64,000 nucleotides of DNA. It comes from Polynucleobacter sp. HIN7. Lineage in GTDB: Bacteria > Pseudomonadota > Gammaproteobacteria > Burkholderiales > Burkholderiaceae. Shown here piece after piece: positions 26,572-35,711 of the stretch. The notes beneath the pieces were generated by a model, which did not search any database, was not told the DNA's origin, and was given only the letters and a program-made list of their open reading frames with translations. Position numbers and translations under genes: made by a program. The DNA lies in contig NZ_AP028138.1 in the NCBI RefSeq assembly GCF_030297595.1, forward strand, positions 1,674,001-1,738,000. Direction: 5' to 3'. Positions within the stretch are counted from its first letter, which is position 1; each line of letters starts with the position of its first letter.

Positions 26572-27523
26572 GGGCTTGTTGATCAGCGTGATAACTTGAG
26601 CGCACCATCGCACCAACCGCTGCATGGCTAAAACCCATCGCATACGCTTTTTGCTCAAACTCTTTAAAGGTATCTGGGTGTACATACCGCAATACTGGTA
26701 AGTGGTGATTTGAGGGGGCAAGGTACTGACCAATGGTGAGCATATCAATATCATGCGCGCGCATATCCTGCATGACCTCCAAGATCTCCTCATCGGTTTC
26801 GCCCAATCCAACCATCAAACCACTCTTAGTCGGTATCTGTGGAAAGCGTGCTTTGAAGTCTTTCAATAGCTTTAATGAATGTGGATAGTCTGATCCTGGT
26901 CTCGCTTGCTTATATAAGCGCGGTACGGTTTCCAGGTTATGGTTCATGACATCAGGCAAGCCTTGTGGATCACTAGCAAATATATCGAGAGCCTTCTCAA
27001 GTCGTCCCCGAAAATCAGGCACCAAAACCTCAACACGAGTTGACGGTGAAAGCTCTTTGGTTCGTCGGATGCAATCGACAAAATGCTGTGCGCCGCCATC
27101 ACGCAGGTCATCACGATCAACACTTGTAATCACCACGTAGGAAAGTTTGAGTGCAGCTATTGTCTTCGCGAGATTAATCGGTTCTTGCGTATCCAAGGGG
27201 TCAGGTCTGCCATGCCCCACATCGCAGAACGGGCAGCGTCGCGTACATTTATCGCCCATGATCATAAAGGTGGCTGTGCCTTTACCAAAACACTCACCAA
27301 TATTAGGACAGCTTGCCTCTTCACATACAGTGACCAACTGGTTCTCACGCAAAATCTGTTTAATCTCATTAAAGCGCGAACTACTCGATGCGGCCTTCAC
27401 CCGAATCCAGTCCGGCTTTTTTAAGGTCTCGGCTAGAGGCACGATCTTAATTGGAATCCGCGCAGTCTTGTCTGCCGATTTTTGTTTTTGCAGGGGATCG
27501 TATTCTTTTTTTAGATCGCTCAT
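26552..27523 (-). CDS. lipA: Lipoyl synthase
   Basis: A 323-residue radical SAM enzyme that inserts two sulfurs into octanoyl chains on lipoyl domains. Both cluster motifs are present: [12 protein letters not shown] for the auxiliary cluster and [11 protein letters not shown] for the radical SAM cluster. The C-terminal RSSY element (VRSSYHADQ), with its Ser ligand, is also visible. The ATG at 27523 overlaps the lipB stop by one base (TGATG); a TTG one codon earlier is also possible. Confidence 0.97.
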   Translation of the reverse strand: MSDLKKEYDPLQKQKSADKTARIPIKIVPLAETLKKPDWIRVKAASSSSRFNEIKQILRENQLVTVCEEASCPNIGECFGKGTATFMIMGDKCTRRCPFCDVGHGRPDPLDTQEPINLAKTIAALKLSYVVITSVDRDDLRDGGAQHFVDCIRRTKELSPSTRVEVLVPDFRGRLEKALDIFASDPQGLPDVMNHNLETVPRLYKQARPGSDYPHSLKLLKDFKARFPQIPTKSGLMVGLGETDEEILEVMQDMRAHDIDMLTIGQYLAPSNHHLPVLRYVHPDTFKEFEQKAYAMGFSHAAVGAMVRSSYHADQQAHEAGVV

Positions 27524-28182
27524 CAAACAGGTTCCAGTTGCAACTGCTGTTGTAGGTGATTCAGTAAATTTCCTGCAACGGTATCGATATTCTCGCTGAT
27601 TCCAAGCGACTTGAGATCAATCGTTTTTAAGCCCTCATAGCCACAGGGGTGGATTGCCTCAAAGGGTGATAAGTCCATATCAATATTCAGTGCTAGACCG
27701 TGGTAACTACATTGTTTAGTAATTTTAAGCCCCAGGGCTGCAATCTTGGCACCCCAAAGGGACGGTGATACCTGAGGCTGCTCACTAAGATAAATGCCAG
27801 GAGCACCGGACTTACGCTCAGTGATTACCTTGTAATCAATTAGGGTCTGGATAAGCGCTTCCTCAATGCGCGAAACCAGCTCTTTGACATAGAGCTTCTT
27901 ACGCTTAAGATCAAGTAATAAATAAATCACGATTTGGCCTGGCCCGTGATAGGTAATCTCACCGCCACGATCAACTTCAATAAGAGGAATAGAATCAATC
28001 GGAGTATGTAAATTACTTGACTCTCCAGCCAAGCCCAAGGTAAAGACCGGAGGATGTTGCAAGACCCACACTTCATCAATCGTCGTCGCAGAGCGCTCTT
28101 GTGTAAACCGTTGCATGGATTCAAAAGCTTCTTGGTATCCCACCATGCCCAAGAACCGAATTTGTACTGGGCTAGCCTGCAT
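27523..28182 (-). CDS. lipB: Lipoyl(octanoyl) transferase
   Basis: A 219-residue enzyme that moves octanoate from acyl carrier protein to lipoyl domains. The catalytic pair is seen as Lys in [11 protein letters not shown] and Cys in [22 protein letters not shown] is the substrate-site motif. It sits between the DUF493 gene (9 bp) and lipA, the standard order. Confidence 0.96.
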   Translation of the reverse strand: MQASPVQIRFLGMVGYQEAFESMQRFTQERSATTIDEVWVLQHPPVFTLGLAGESSNLHTPIDSIPLIEVDRGGEITYHGPGQIVIYLLLDLKRKKLYVKELVSRIEEALIQTLIDYKVITERKSGAPGIYLSEQPQVSPSLWGAKIAALGLKITKQCSYHGLALNIDMDLSPFEAIHPCGYEGLKTIDLKSLGISENIDTVAGNLLNHLQQQLQLEPV

Positions 28183-28191
28183 AGCAACTCA

Positions 28192-28467
28192 CTAGAGTAC
28201 GACGCTCACCAAGGGATGGGTGGATAGGGTTCGATAGATTTCATCGAGCTGCTCACGACTGGTTACATGCACTGTAATGGTTAGACCCAGATAATTACCA
28301 TCACGCGATGGTCGCTCTTCAATGCTTGTCTCCTGAAAATCCGGATCAAATTGCTTGGCAATATGAATCACGGCTGGCAAAAACTCGGGGGCTGCTTTAC
28401 CCATTACCTTGATTGGAAAATCACAAGGGTACTGAATCAGGGACTCTGCAGGAGTATTGGTGTTCAT
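28192..28467 (-). CDS. DUF493 family protein (YbeD-like)
   Basis: A 91-residue protein with an ACT-like alpha-beta fold. Seen are YPCDFPIKVMG at the N terminus and SRDGNYLGLTITVHVTSREQLDEIYR toward the C terminus. YbeD is commonly next to lipB and has been proposed to act in lipoate metabolism. Its ATG overlaps the stop of the upstream hydrolase by 4 bases. Confidence 0.92.
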   Translation of the reverse strand: MNTNTPAESLIQYPCDFPIKVMGKAAPEFLPAVIHIAKQFDPDFQETSIEERPSRDGNYLGLTITVHVTSREQLDEIYRTLSTHPLVSVVL

Positions 28468-29183
28468 GATGATGTTCTCGGAAAGCCCAACCAGTTAGAC
28501 AAAATAATATTGCGTATGCAGTGCAACTTACGATGAAAAAAATGATCGGCTCCTGGTACCACATGCACAGTTAATTCTTGAGGACGAGTCCAATCAAATA
28601 CCGCACTCAATGGAATGGTCTCATCATTTTCCCCATGAATCACAATCGTATCGGTGGGAACACGTTCGGCCAGCTCCCACTTGCCTGCTGCGCTACCCAC
28701 CATGACAAAGCGCTCTACCGGTCGTCCAAGCTCAGCTAGTTTTTGAACCAAATGGGTGCCCACATAACTACCAAAGGAGAAACCGGCTAGCACCAATGGC
28801 AATTGATTGACTTGGGTAATCCAAAGCTGCTCATTAGCATTTGGTAGGCTTTGAGTCCAAGCTCCTGGCGTGCGCATCCAATCACTAATGCAAATCAGGT
28901 CGTCAAGCTCACCACGCCCCTCATCATGGACGCCTTCTGATAAACCAACCCCCCGAAAATTTGGTCTCACGCATACATAATCCAACTGATTAAACGTTCT
29001 TGCTAAGGTCTGCACCACCTTGTTATCCATGGTGCCACCGAGTAAGGGATGGGGGTGAGCAATCAAGGCCAATCCTCGCAACTCAGTATGGGGATTTTGT
29101 TTAAGGCTCTCTGGCAAATCAATCGAGAGCTGAATCTGGCCCACTGGGCCAGAAATCGTAATGGTTTGGGTCCGACTGTTCAT
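28464..29183 (-). CDS. Alpha/beta hydrolase
   Basis: A 239-residue serine hydrolase of the dienelactone hydrolase-like type. The nucleophile elbow is GFSFGS (near residue 130), the acid is in VIHGENDETIP and the His in VPGADHFFHRKL. LIAHPHPLLGGTMDNKVV and RPNFRGVGLSEG are typical of the family. The substrate is unknown. It is coupled to the DUF493 gene. Many relatives have a D-amino acid aminotransferase here instead, from memory of other Burkholderiales. Confidence 0.88.
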   Translation of the reverse strand: MNSRTQTITISGPVGQIQLSIDLPESLKQNPHTELRGLALIAHPHPLLGGTMDNKVVQTLARTFNQLDYVCVRPNFRGVGLSEGVHDEGRGELDDLICISDWMRTPGAWTQSLPNANEQLWITQVNQLPLVLAGFSFGSYVGTHLVQKLAELGRPVERFVMVGSAAGKWELAERVPTDTIVIHGENDETIPLSAVFDWTRPQELTVHVVPGADHFFHRKLHCIRNIILSNWLGFPRTSS

Positions 29184-29202
29184 GCCATGCCTAATCGCTC
29201 AA

Positions 29203-29508
29203 TTAAATCATTAAACGTTCGACAGGCTTACCTTGCATCAAATGAGAGTCGATAATTTCTTCTACATCTTCGGTATCGATCATCGAATACCACACACCCT
29301 GGGGATAAACTACCATAACGGGGCCGTTCGCACAATGATCTAAACAACCTGCTTTATTCACACGTACCTTACCTGCACCGTTGAGTCCCAATTCTTTGAC
29401 TCGTTTTTTAGTGAAATCAAACAAGGCTTGGGCATTGTGCCGAGCACAGCAATCATCGCCATTACTCCGCTCATTTAAACAAAAGAATAGGTGGTATTGA
29501 TAGCTCAT
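29203..29508 (-). CDS. Thioredoxin-like [2Fe-2S] ferredoxin
   Basis: A 101-residue protein with the cysteine layout of thioredoxin-fold 2Fe-2S ferredoxins: CLNERSNGDDCC near the N terminus and AGCLDHCANGP in the second half, plus VVYPQGVWY. Such proteins carry electrons for unspecified partners. It lies between the VanZ gene (39 bp) and the hydrolase (19 bp) on the same strand. Confidence 0.9.
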   Translation of the reverse strand: MSYQYHLFFCLNERSNGDDCCARHNAQALFDFTKKRVKELGLNGAGKVRVNKAGCLDHCANGPVMVVYPQGVWYSMIDTEDVEEIIDSHLMQGKPVERLMI

Positions 29509-29547
29509 CCTAGAAATTATATCGATGGATGACGCTTCTAGCCGAAC

Positions 29548-30672
29548 TCACTGATTTGCGCGTCGGGCGAAATGAATCAACCAAATGAATGCCACTGGCA
29601 ACCACAGCCAAGACAGCCATTGCATTAAATCGTTGAGATGGGCTAAACGGCTGTGATTCCATCGAGGCAAGCTAATGGTGAAGTAGGGATTATCTGGGAA
29701 ATAGTTCACTAAAATCATAAGAGCAACTAAAGCGCTGATACAGGCAATGAGCCGAATGCTAGTTGAACAGCGCATAAAAATACTAGCCAGAAGACTACTG
29801 AGCACCATCCCCCAAATTGCACCCACACTTAACCACACAAAGCCAAATTCCGACCCAAACTGTAAAGATGTAAATAAGGATTTGATCGTGATCGTGATCG
29901 CCAATAATCCTGCAAGTATTGGTAGTTTAGGAATATTGTTGCGAAGTGCTAAAGAAAAGAATAGGCAAACGCCAAACCAACTAAGGCCGGTTACTAAAGC
30001 CTCATAAATCGTGTGGTGCATTCCATCCAAACCCCAGCTTGCAACCGGATTGATACCTAGACCTAAAAAGCCCATGCCTAACCATGCACTTTGGGGATAA
30101 ATTTGTGCGAACGGAAACAAAATGAATAGGGCAACACTTAACCAACGTGTACCAAACCAGTAATCAAAGCGCTTACGCAGTGCAGTTCCAGATAACCAAT
30201 GTGGGCCTAAAGGTTGAGCTAATAGTGCACCAATTAAGGCACCCATTAAATTAGCGATCCAATCAATTTGTGTCGGTACTCGGGTGGGTAACCAACTTTG
30301 TGCACTCTCGATCGCACCCGATAGAAGGGCGCTGAATACTAAGGCAATGGCAATTGCTCGAAATCCTTGCCAGCGAGGATAAAGAGCGAACACCAAAATA
30401 AAGCCCAAGGGAATGTATCCCAAGACATTGATCGTCACATCAAATAAGGTAATGTATTTAGGCAGGGGGCCCGACCACCACGCAAATGGATCCAAACCAA
30501 ACTTCCAATCCACATTAAAAGGGTTTAAACATCCATAGCCAATGAGCAAGACATAAATGATGGCGATTGCCCGAGCCAGCGGCATTGCCTGCAAAGGCCA
30601 ATGGATACGCTGAGGCACTCTTGGCGTATCAGTAGGTTCTTGAGTAAGGTCTTTTTTGGCTTTGCCTGACAT
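29548..30672 (-). CDS. VanZ family membrane protein
   Basis: A 374-residue protein with about ten membrane helices. The N-terminal half has the VanZ-like pattern (DVTINVLGYIPLGFILVF, then SAQSWLPTRVPTQIDWIANLMGALIGALL). The function is unknown in Gram-negative bacteria; the family name comes from a teicoplanin-resistance protein and does not imply resistance here. The ATG at 30672 is chosen because a longer frame overlaps birA on the other strand. Confidence 0.85.
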   Translation of the reverse strand: MSGKAKKDLTQEPTDTPRVPQRIHWPLQAMPLARAIAIIYVLLIGYGCLNPFNVDWKFGLDPFAWWSGPLPKYITLFDVTINVLGYIPLGFILVFALYPRWQGFRAIAIALVFSALLSGAIESAQSWLPTRVPTQIDWIANLMGALIGALLAQPLGPHWLSGTALRKRFDYWFGTRWLSVALFILFPFAQIYPQSAWLGMGFLGLGINPVASWGLDGMHHTIYEALVTGLSWFGVCLFFSLALRNNIPKLPILAGLLAITITIKSLFTSLQFGSEFGFVWLSVGAIWGMVLSSLLASIFMRCSTSIRLIACISALVALMILVNYFPDNPYFTISLPRWNHSRLAHLNDLMQWLSWLWLPVAFIWLIHFARRANQ

Positions 30673-30698
30673 AAGTACCCATTCTATCGAGACCTTTC

Positions 30699-30704
30699 TA
30701 CAAT
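30699..30704 (+). promoter_or_regulatory. Candidate -10 of birA
   Basis: TACAAT (5 of 6) ends 6 bases before the birA ATG in the 38 bp divergent spacer. Transcription would start at or next to the A of the ATG, so the birA message could be leaderless. No convincing -35 or ribosome site is present. Confidence 0.4.
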
Positions 30705-30710
30705 AGACAA

Positions 30711-31511
30711 ATGAACTGGAATTGCATTCTTGAGCGCGTTGCTCAAACTGAATCAACCAACGACGATCTCATGGCGCGATGGCGCTCTGGGGCGCTCATC
30801 GACCCCATCTCCCGTTTGGCCAAACACCAAACCAAGGGTAAAGGGCGATCTGGGCGACATTGGTTTACAGAGCCAAATGCTTCTTTATCGTTTTCGCTCG
30901 CTTATCCCTTTGATCAAACACAACAATCGCTGCATGGGCTAAGTCTTGTTTGCGGACTCGCGGTGATCCAGGGGATCTCCAAGAGTCTTGGGCTTGATGA
31001 AATGAGTCTGCGTCAGCACGGTCTTTCACTAAAGTGGCCCAATGACCTTTTGATCAAGGAACGCAAATTAGGTGGGATTCTAATTGAGGGTGGAAAACTG
31101 TCGGGCTCCAACCCAAATGAGCAAGTCTGGATGATTATCGGGATCGGCATGAACTTAAGCCATTCCAAATCCTTAGAGAGCGCTGCGCAACTGCCGATTA
31201 GCGCTCTCTCAGAACTCAATCACAAGCACATGCCAATAGAGGCTGATTTGGTTTGGCTCGCCATTCTCAACGCTCTGGGCGACTATCTTGAACTCTTTGC
31301 CAAAAAAGGATTTGCGCCTTTTCGTTCGCAATGGGATTTTTGGGATGCCTATCGCGATCAACCAGTGAGTATTTCGGAGTCAGGCGTAGTTAAGCAAACA
31401 GGCATTGCCCATGGCATTAATGAAGAGGGCGCACTTTTACTGCAAGTGCCTGGTAATAGCGAATTAAAGGCGATCTATGCCGGAGATGTCTCTTTAAGAA
31501 AGCATCTATGA
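30711..31511 (+). CDS. birA: Biotin-[acetyl-CoA-carboxylase] ligase
   Basis: A 266-residue biotin protein ligase. It has QTESTNDDLMARW, the ATP/biotin loop KGKGRSGRHWF (residues 42-52), KWPNDLLIKERKLGGILIE and a short C-terminal beta domain. It lacks the N-terminal helix-turn-helix of the E. coli enzyme, so it is a ligase only and not a biotin-operon repressor. It is coupled to coaX by a 4-base overlap, a common pairing. Confidence 0.95.
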   Translation: MNWNCILERVAQTESTNDDLMARWRSGALIDPISRLAKHQTKGKGRSGRHWFTEPNASLSFSLAYPFDQTQQSLHGLSLVCGLAVIQGISKSLGLDEMSLRQHGLSLKWPNDLLIKERKLGGILIEGGKLSGSNPNEQVWMIIGIGMNLSHSKSLESAAQLPISALSELNHKHMPIEADLVWLAILNALGDYLELFAKKGFAPFRSQWDFWDAYRDQPVSISESGVVKQTGIAHGINEEGALLLQVPGNSELKAIYAGDVSLRKHL

Positions 31512-32317
31512 GCTCATTCTTACTGATTGATATTGGTAACTCGCGCTTAAAGTGGGCAAGTGTGAATAGCAAACGCAATCCCGTCGAGCGCGATAAAAAA
31601 TTATGGGATCACTCCGGTGCGATTGATACTAAGTTACTAGGCTCAAAAGAGCACCGTGATGAGCTGGCTCACTACATTCTCAATACCATCCCAACCCCAA
31701 GTGCGATTGGTCTTTGCAGTGTGGCGACAGAATCTGCAGTCCAACAGATCAATGAGCTACTTCAGCCCTGGCAACACTGTCCCCAGTTTCGTCTACTCGG
31801 AAACTCATCATATCCATCTCTGCGGACGCAATACCAAAACACCCACACCCTGGGTGCCGATCGCTGGGCTGCATTAATTGCTGCACGAGAGCTATCCAAT
31901 GACAACACCTTAGTGATTAGTGCCGGTACCGCAACAACCATTGATTTTTTGGGTGGTAATGGAATGCACTATGGTGGTTGGATTCTGCCGGGGTTGGGAC
32001 TCATGCGCCAAAGCCTATTGCAACATACCGCTGGTCTCAATGTAGCGAGTCTTGATCAAGCATCGAGTGGTATCGGATTAGATACTGCAAGCGCGATTGA
32101 CGAAGGATCGCGGCTAGCCCATTTGGGAGCCATTACACAGGCAATCAATTTTGCTAAAGAGCGCCATCAAGCCGTTACCCGTATATGGATTGATGGTGGT
32201 CATGCGAATACCTTATTCGAAGGACTGATTCAAAATCAAATCCCCGCAGAAAAAATGCCGGGTTTGGTACTTCGAGGACTCTGGGCTTGGCTCAATACCC
32301 AAGTCGCAAGGAACTAA
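31508..32317 (+). CDS. coaX: Type III pantothenate kinase
   Basis: A 269-residue ASKHA-fold kinase that performs the first step of coenzyme A synthesis. Motifs are LLIDIGNSRLKWA (phosphate 1), GADRWAALIAARE, ISAGTATTIDFL (phosphate 2) and GGWILPGLGLMRQSL, with IDGGHA late. It needs a monovalent cation in known members. Its TAA overlaps the rfaE2 stop by 4 bases on the opposite strand. Confidence 0.96.
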   Translation: MSSFLLIDIGNSRLKWASVNSKRNPVERDKKLWDHSGAIDTKLLGSKEHRDELAHYILNTIPTPSAIGLCSVATESAVQQINELLQPWQHCPQFRLLGNSSYPSLRTQYQNTHTLGADRWAALIAARELSNDNTLVISAGTATTIDFLGGNGMHYGGWILPGLGLMRQSLLQHTAGLNVASLDQASSGIGLDTASAIDEGSRLAHLGAITQAINFAKERHQAVTRIWIDGGHANTLFEGLIQNQIPAEKMPGLVLRGLWAWLNTQVARN

Positions 32318-32811
32318 GAACGAATCTTACCAAGTAGGTTTGTAGTAGAGCGCTCATAAATAAAGGGGATCGCGTATGCTTTTCCACCCCATGCGTTTAC
32401 AACCTTCGTCTCCTCTAAAGTCTCAATTGCATAGTCTCCGCCTTTGACGTAAATGTCTGGACGGATCTTACGAATCAACTCAACAGGGGTCTGCTCTGAA
32501 AATAACACTACCAAATCAACGCTTTCTAATGCCGCCAAGAGGGCCATTCGATCTTCTTGACCATTAATCGGGCGATCAGAACCTTTTCCCAACATTCGCA
32601 CCGATACATCTGAATTAACGCCCACGACCAAACTGCGGCCAAGCTGGCGGGCTTGCGCCAAGTAACTAACATGCCCCCGGTGCAAAAGATCGAACACGCC
32701 GTTTGTAAAAACCATAGGACGAGCCAAGGACTTTAGCTTTTGCTCTAAATCCCCACTAGTGGCACATAGTTTTGCTTCAAAAGCAGGGGGCTTCAAGATT
32801 GGCTCTGTCAT
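32314..32811 (-). CDS. rfaE2: D-glycero-beta-D-manno-heptose 1-phosphate adenylyltransferase
   Basis: A 165-residue nucleotidyltransferase that makes ADP-heptose for the LPS inner core. The HXGH motif is in GVFDLLHRGHVSYL (about residue 46), with SDRPINGQEDRMALL and IYVKGGDY following. It equals the C-terminal domain of E. coli HldE, so the kinase must be coded elsewhere. ATG at 32811 is chosen over a TTG eight codons earlier. Confidence 0.95.
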   Translation of the reverse strand: MTEPILKPPAFEAKLCATSGDLEQKLKSLARPMVFTNGVFDLLHRGHVSYLAQARQLGRSLVVGVNSDVSVRMLGKGSDRPINGQEDRMALLAALESVDLVVLFSEQTPVELIRKIRPDIYVKGGDYAIETLEETKVVNAWGGKAYAIPFIYERSTTNLLGKIRS

Positions 32812-32944
32812 AAGCCAAATTCTAGATGATTCCAACCCAAAACCCTGTCTGATCCTGAATTAAAGGGGTAATTTTCCCCAAAACACAAAAGAAGGCGGAA
32901 GACGGTAGACTTCAAGGTTTCTAGATTAAAAGTGAGGATTCTTG

Positions 32945-33520
32945 ATGAAATGGTTAATCATGATTTCCCTATTTGGTGCAACGACCATGCTAAGTCCAAA
33001 TGATGCCCACGCCAACCCATCGGCGAATAAGTGCAGCCCCGCTCTGTCACATACCTTTCCAAGGCTGCAGGATGAAATTCCTCAAAGTCTTTGCCAATAC
33101 CAAGGTAAGGTCATCATGGTCGTGAATACGGCTAGTTTTTGTGGTTTTACCAGCCAATATGAGTCACTTGAGAAAATTTATGCCCGTTATAAAGATCGTG
33201 GCTTTGTAATTCTGGGCTTCCCATCAAATGATTTTGGGCAACAGGAGCCGGGGTCGAATAAAGAAATCGCTGAGTTTTGTAAAAATACTTACGATGTAAA
33301 ATTTCCGATGTTTGCTAAAAGCTCTGTTAGTGGCAAAGAAGCGAATCCCCTCTTCAAGATGTTGATTGCCAAAACGGGCACCACGCCGAAGTGGAATTTT
33401 TACAAATACCTGATTGATCGCGACGGTAATATTGTGGATTCCTTTAATAGCCTGACGAAACCCGATAGCAAATCGATTACTTCTGAAATTGAAAAACTAT
33501 TAAAGTCTAAGGCCTCGTGA
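32945..33520 (+). CDS. Glutathione peroxidase with signal peptide
   Basis: A 191-residue thiol peroxidase. A signal sequence (first 23 residues or so, ending DAHA) directs it to the periplasm. The peroxidatic Cys is in NTASFCGFTSQ, the catalytic Gln in FGQQEPGSN, a resolving-type Cys in AEFCKNTY and the Trp-Asn pair in WNFYKYLI. AGGA precedes the ATG. Its stop overlaps the following oxidoreductase start by 4 bases. It is the first gene of a five-gene run. The 133 bp before it, shared with rfaE2, shows no other gene. Confidence 0.92.
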   Translation: MKWLIMISLFGATTMLSPNDAHANPSANKCSPALSHTFPRLQDEIPQSLCQYQGKVIMVVNTASFCGFTSQYESLEKIYARYKDRGFVILGFPSNDFGQQEPGSNKEIAEFCKNTYDVKFPMFAKSSVSGKEANPLFKMLIAKTGTTPKWNFYKYLIDRDGNIVDSFNSLTKPDSKSITSEIEKLLKSKAS

Positions 33521-34902
33521 ACGCTCCCTCTCATCCCTACCCCAAAAAAATTGCAATTGTTGGAGCTGGTATTTCTGGCCTAGGTTGCGCATATGCATTA
33601 CAAAAAAATGCAGGGGTTCATGTCACGCTGTTTGAGGAGGCATCTCATATTGGTGGACACAGTAACACGGTTGATATCGAAGTTCCAAGTCGTAATGGTG
33701 CGATCAAGTGCGCCGTGGATACTGGGTTTTTAGTCTTTAACCGAAAAACCTATCCCCGCCTAACACGTTTATTCGAGGAGCTGCAGGTTCCAATTGCCTT
33801 ATCGGAAATGACCTTTTCGGTTTCCATTGATCGCTCCCTCGAATGGTCGGGCGATAACGTGAGTACTTTATTTGGGCAACGAAAGAATCTACTTCGCCCA
33901 GCGTTTTGGAGAATGGTTGCTGATATCGTACGTTTTAATCGCTTAGCAACTGCGCTAGCAACAAAGCAGGTTAGCGCTGGGCACAGCACCGATCCAAATC
34001 AGTTGCAATCAATCGCATCATTTCTGGATGAACATGGTTTTAGTCAATCGTTTCGGGAGTGGTATTTTTTACCAATGATTGGTGCGATCTGGTCGTGCCC
34101 CACCCAACAAATGCTCGAATTTCCGATCGAAACGATGGTGCGGTTTTGTCATAACCATGGACTCTTACAGGTCAACAATCGTCCCCAATGGCTAACAGTG
34201 AAGGGCGGATCGAAAGAGTATGTGGCAAGACTAATCAACGCTATGCATCCAGAGCGATTCAAGTTAATTCGCGAGTCAGTCAAAAAAGTGAATGTGCCAG
34301 ACGCACAAAGCCCAGATAAACGCATTGAATTGATTAGCTCTCAGGGAATTCATTATTTTGACGAAGTCATCATGGCTTGCCATAGTGATGAGAGCCTAAA
34401 ACTACTCCATGGGATTGACGAGTTTGATCGCTCTCTTTTGGCGGCCATCCCCTATCAAGCAAATCGTGCAGTGTTGCACCGCGATGCCAGCCTTTTGCCG
34501 AAGACCAAGCGCTGCTGGGCGGCCTGGAACTATAAAACCACTTACGCCAAAAATCAGATCCAATCGGTCAGTGTGGACTATCTCATCAATAAGCTACAGC
34601 CACTACCAGCCGCATTGGGTCAAGAACCCATTATTGTGAGTCTTAACCCTCTGGTTGAACCAAAACCTGAATTTGTTTTTAAAGAAATTGCCTATTCACA
34701 TCCAATTTTTGATGCCAAAGCGATTTCGGCACAAAAGAACCTTTCATTAATTCAAGGCAAAGCGGGAATTTGGTTCTGTGGCGCGTGGACTGGATACGGT
34801 TTTCATGAGGACGGTCTTCGCTCGGGAGAATTAGTCGCGGCTGACCTTGTTGCCTCGCTCCATGCTCCGCTTAAGCGCCCGCCATTGCAATCGGCTAACT
34901 AA
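33517..34902 (+). CDS. FAD-dependent oxidoreductase (NAD(P)/FAD-binding, amine oxidase-like)
   Basis: A 461-residue flavoprotein. The dinucleotide motif is IAIVGAGISGLGCAYAL (residues 12-28), followed by FEEASHIGGHSNTV, and a C-terminal flavin motif GIWFCGAWTGYGFHEDGLRSG. Relatives sit next to DUF1365 and cyclopropane synthase genes and are thought to act on membrane fatty acyl chains as desaturase-like enzymes; the reaction here is inferred. The GTG start is coupled to the peroxidase gene. Confidence 0.88.
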   Translation: MNAPSHPYPKKIAIVGAGISGLGCAYALQKNAGVHVTLFEEASHIGGHSNTVDIEVPSRNGAIKCAVDTGFLVFNRKTYPRLTRLFEELQVPIALSEMTFSVSIDRSLEWSGDNVSTLFGQRKNLLRPAFWRMVADIVRFNRLATALATKQVSAGHSTDPNQLQSIASFLDEHGFSQSFREWYFLPMIGAIWSCPTQQMLEFPIETMVRFCHNHGLLQVNNRPQWLTVKGGSKEYVARLINAMHPERFKLIRESVKKVNVPDAQSPDKRIELISSQGIHYFDEVIMACHSDESLKLLHGIDEFDRSLLAAIPYQANRAVLHRDASLLPKTKRCWAAWNYKTTYAKNQIQSVSVDYLINKLQPLPAALGQEPIIVSLNPLVEPKPEFVFKEIAYSHPIFDAKAISAQKNLSLIQGKAGIWFCGAWTGYGFHEDGLRSGELVAADLVASLHAPLKRPPLQSAN

Positions 34903-34925
34903 TATAAAGATTGGTATTGCAAGCG

Positions 34926-35711
34926 ATGGCGCATCCACTGATTAATTTTGGTCAAGTCAAGCATAGCCGCTTAAGACCGGTAGTCAATCGCTTTAGTTAT
35001 GGAGTCTTTACATTAAAGATCCCGATGCGAGAGCGCAATCGCAACCCCGAGCTTCTCAAGCAATATGGCATGGGCGATAACCAATGGGCCTTTTACTCGT
35101 TTTACGATCGCGATCATGGTCACGGTACGGAAAATTCTTTGGCCTGGGCAGAGTCTCTTTTTGAGCAAGAGGGTATTTCAATTCCTGATGGTGAAATTTG
35201 GCTACAAACATTTCCAAGAGTCTTAGGTTACGTTTTTAATCCCGTCAGCTTTTGGATCTACACGGATGCACATCAAGCCATACGAGCGATCTTAGCTGAA
35301 GTGAATAACACTTTTGGTGAGCGGCACTGTTACCTGCTTCAAAAAAAAGATGGTGGTGAGATTTTTTCAGGTGAAACACTGATTAGTCATAAAATTTTCC
35401 ATGTATCGCCATTTTGTGATGTTTCTGGTGAGTATCGGTTTCGGTTTCTTTTTTCCAAAGACAGCCAACGCAAAATAGATTCGGTATGTCGCATTGAGCT
35501 TTATACCGATCATCGGCCACTGATCTACACCAGCATTAGCGGTCAAGATTTTCCCCTATCACGCTCTGCTCTAAGCCGCGCGAAGTTGCGCTACCCAATG
35601 ATGACCTTTGGCGTGATTGCGCGCATTCATTGGCAAGCCCTCAAACTTTGGTTAAAAGGGGTACCATTTCATTCAAAACCAACACCTCCCAGAATTGAAG
35701 TGAGTTCATGA
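34926..35711 (+). CDS. DUF1365 family protein
   Basis: A 261-residue protein with the DUF1365 signature: GQVKHSRLRPVVNRFSYGVF at the N terminus, FPRVLGYVFNPVSFWIYTD, and a HHIGH-free middle with KIFHVSPFCDVSGEYRF. It almost always sits between a flavin oxidoreductase and a cyclopropane synthase. The biochemical role is not settled. The ATG at 34926 is preferred to a TTG at 34911. It overlaps the next gene by 4 bases. Confidence 0.9.
   Translation: MAHPLINFGQVKHSRLRPVVNRFSYGVFTLKIPMRERNRNPELLKQYGMGDNQWAFYSFYDRDHGHGTENSLAWAESLFEQEGISIPDGEIWLQTFPRVLGYVFNPVSFWIYTDAHQAIRAILAEVNNTFGERHCYLLQKKDGGEIFSGETLISHKIFHVSPFCDVSGEYRFRFLFSKDSQRKIDSVCRIELYTDHRPLIYTSISGQDFPLSRSALSRAKLRYPMMTFGVIARIHWQALKLWLKGVPFHSKPTPPRIEVSS

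Noticed and set aside
26572..26811. Extension of the lipoprotein into lipA
   Set aside because: Those 80 codons are antiphase lipA sequence with Arg/Trp/Cys bias; the lipoprotein signal starts at 26571.
32860..32885. GGGG...CCCC hairpin before the peroxidase gene as a terminator
   Set aside because: The stem is very short with an AT core, and it lies between divergent genes where no terminator is needed.
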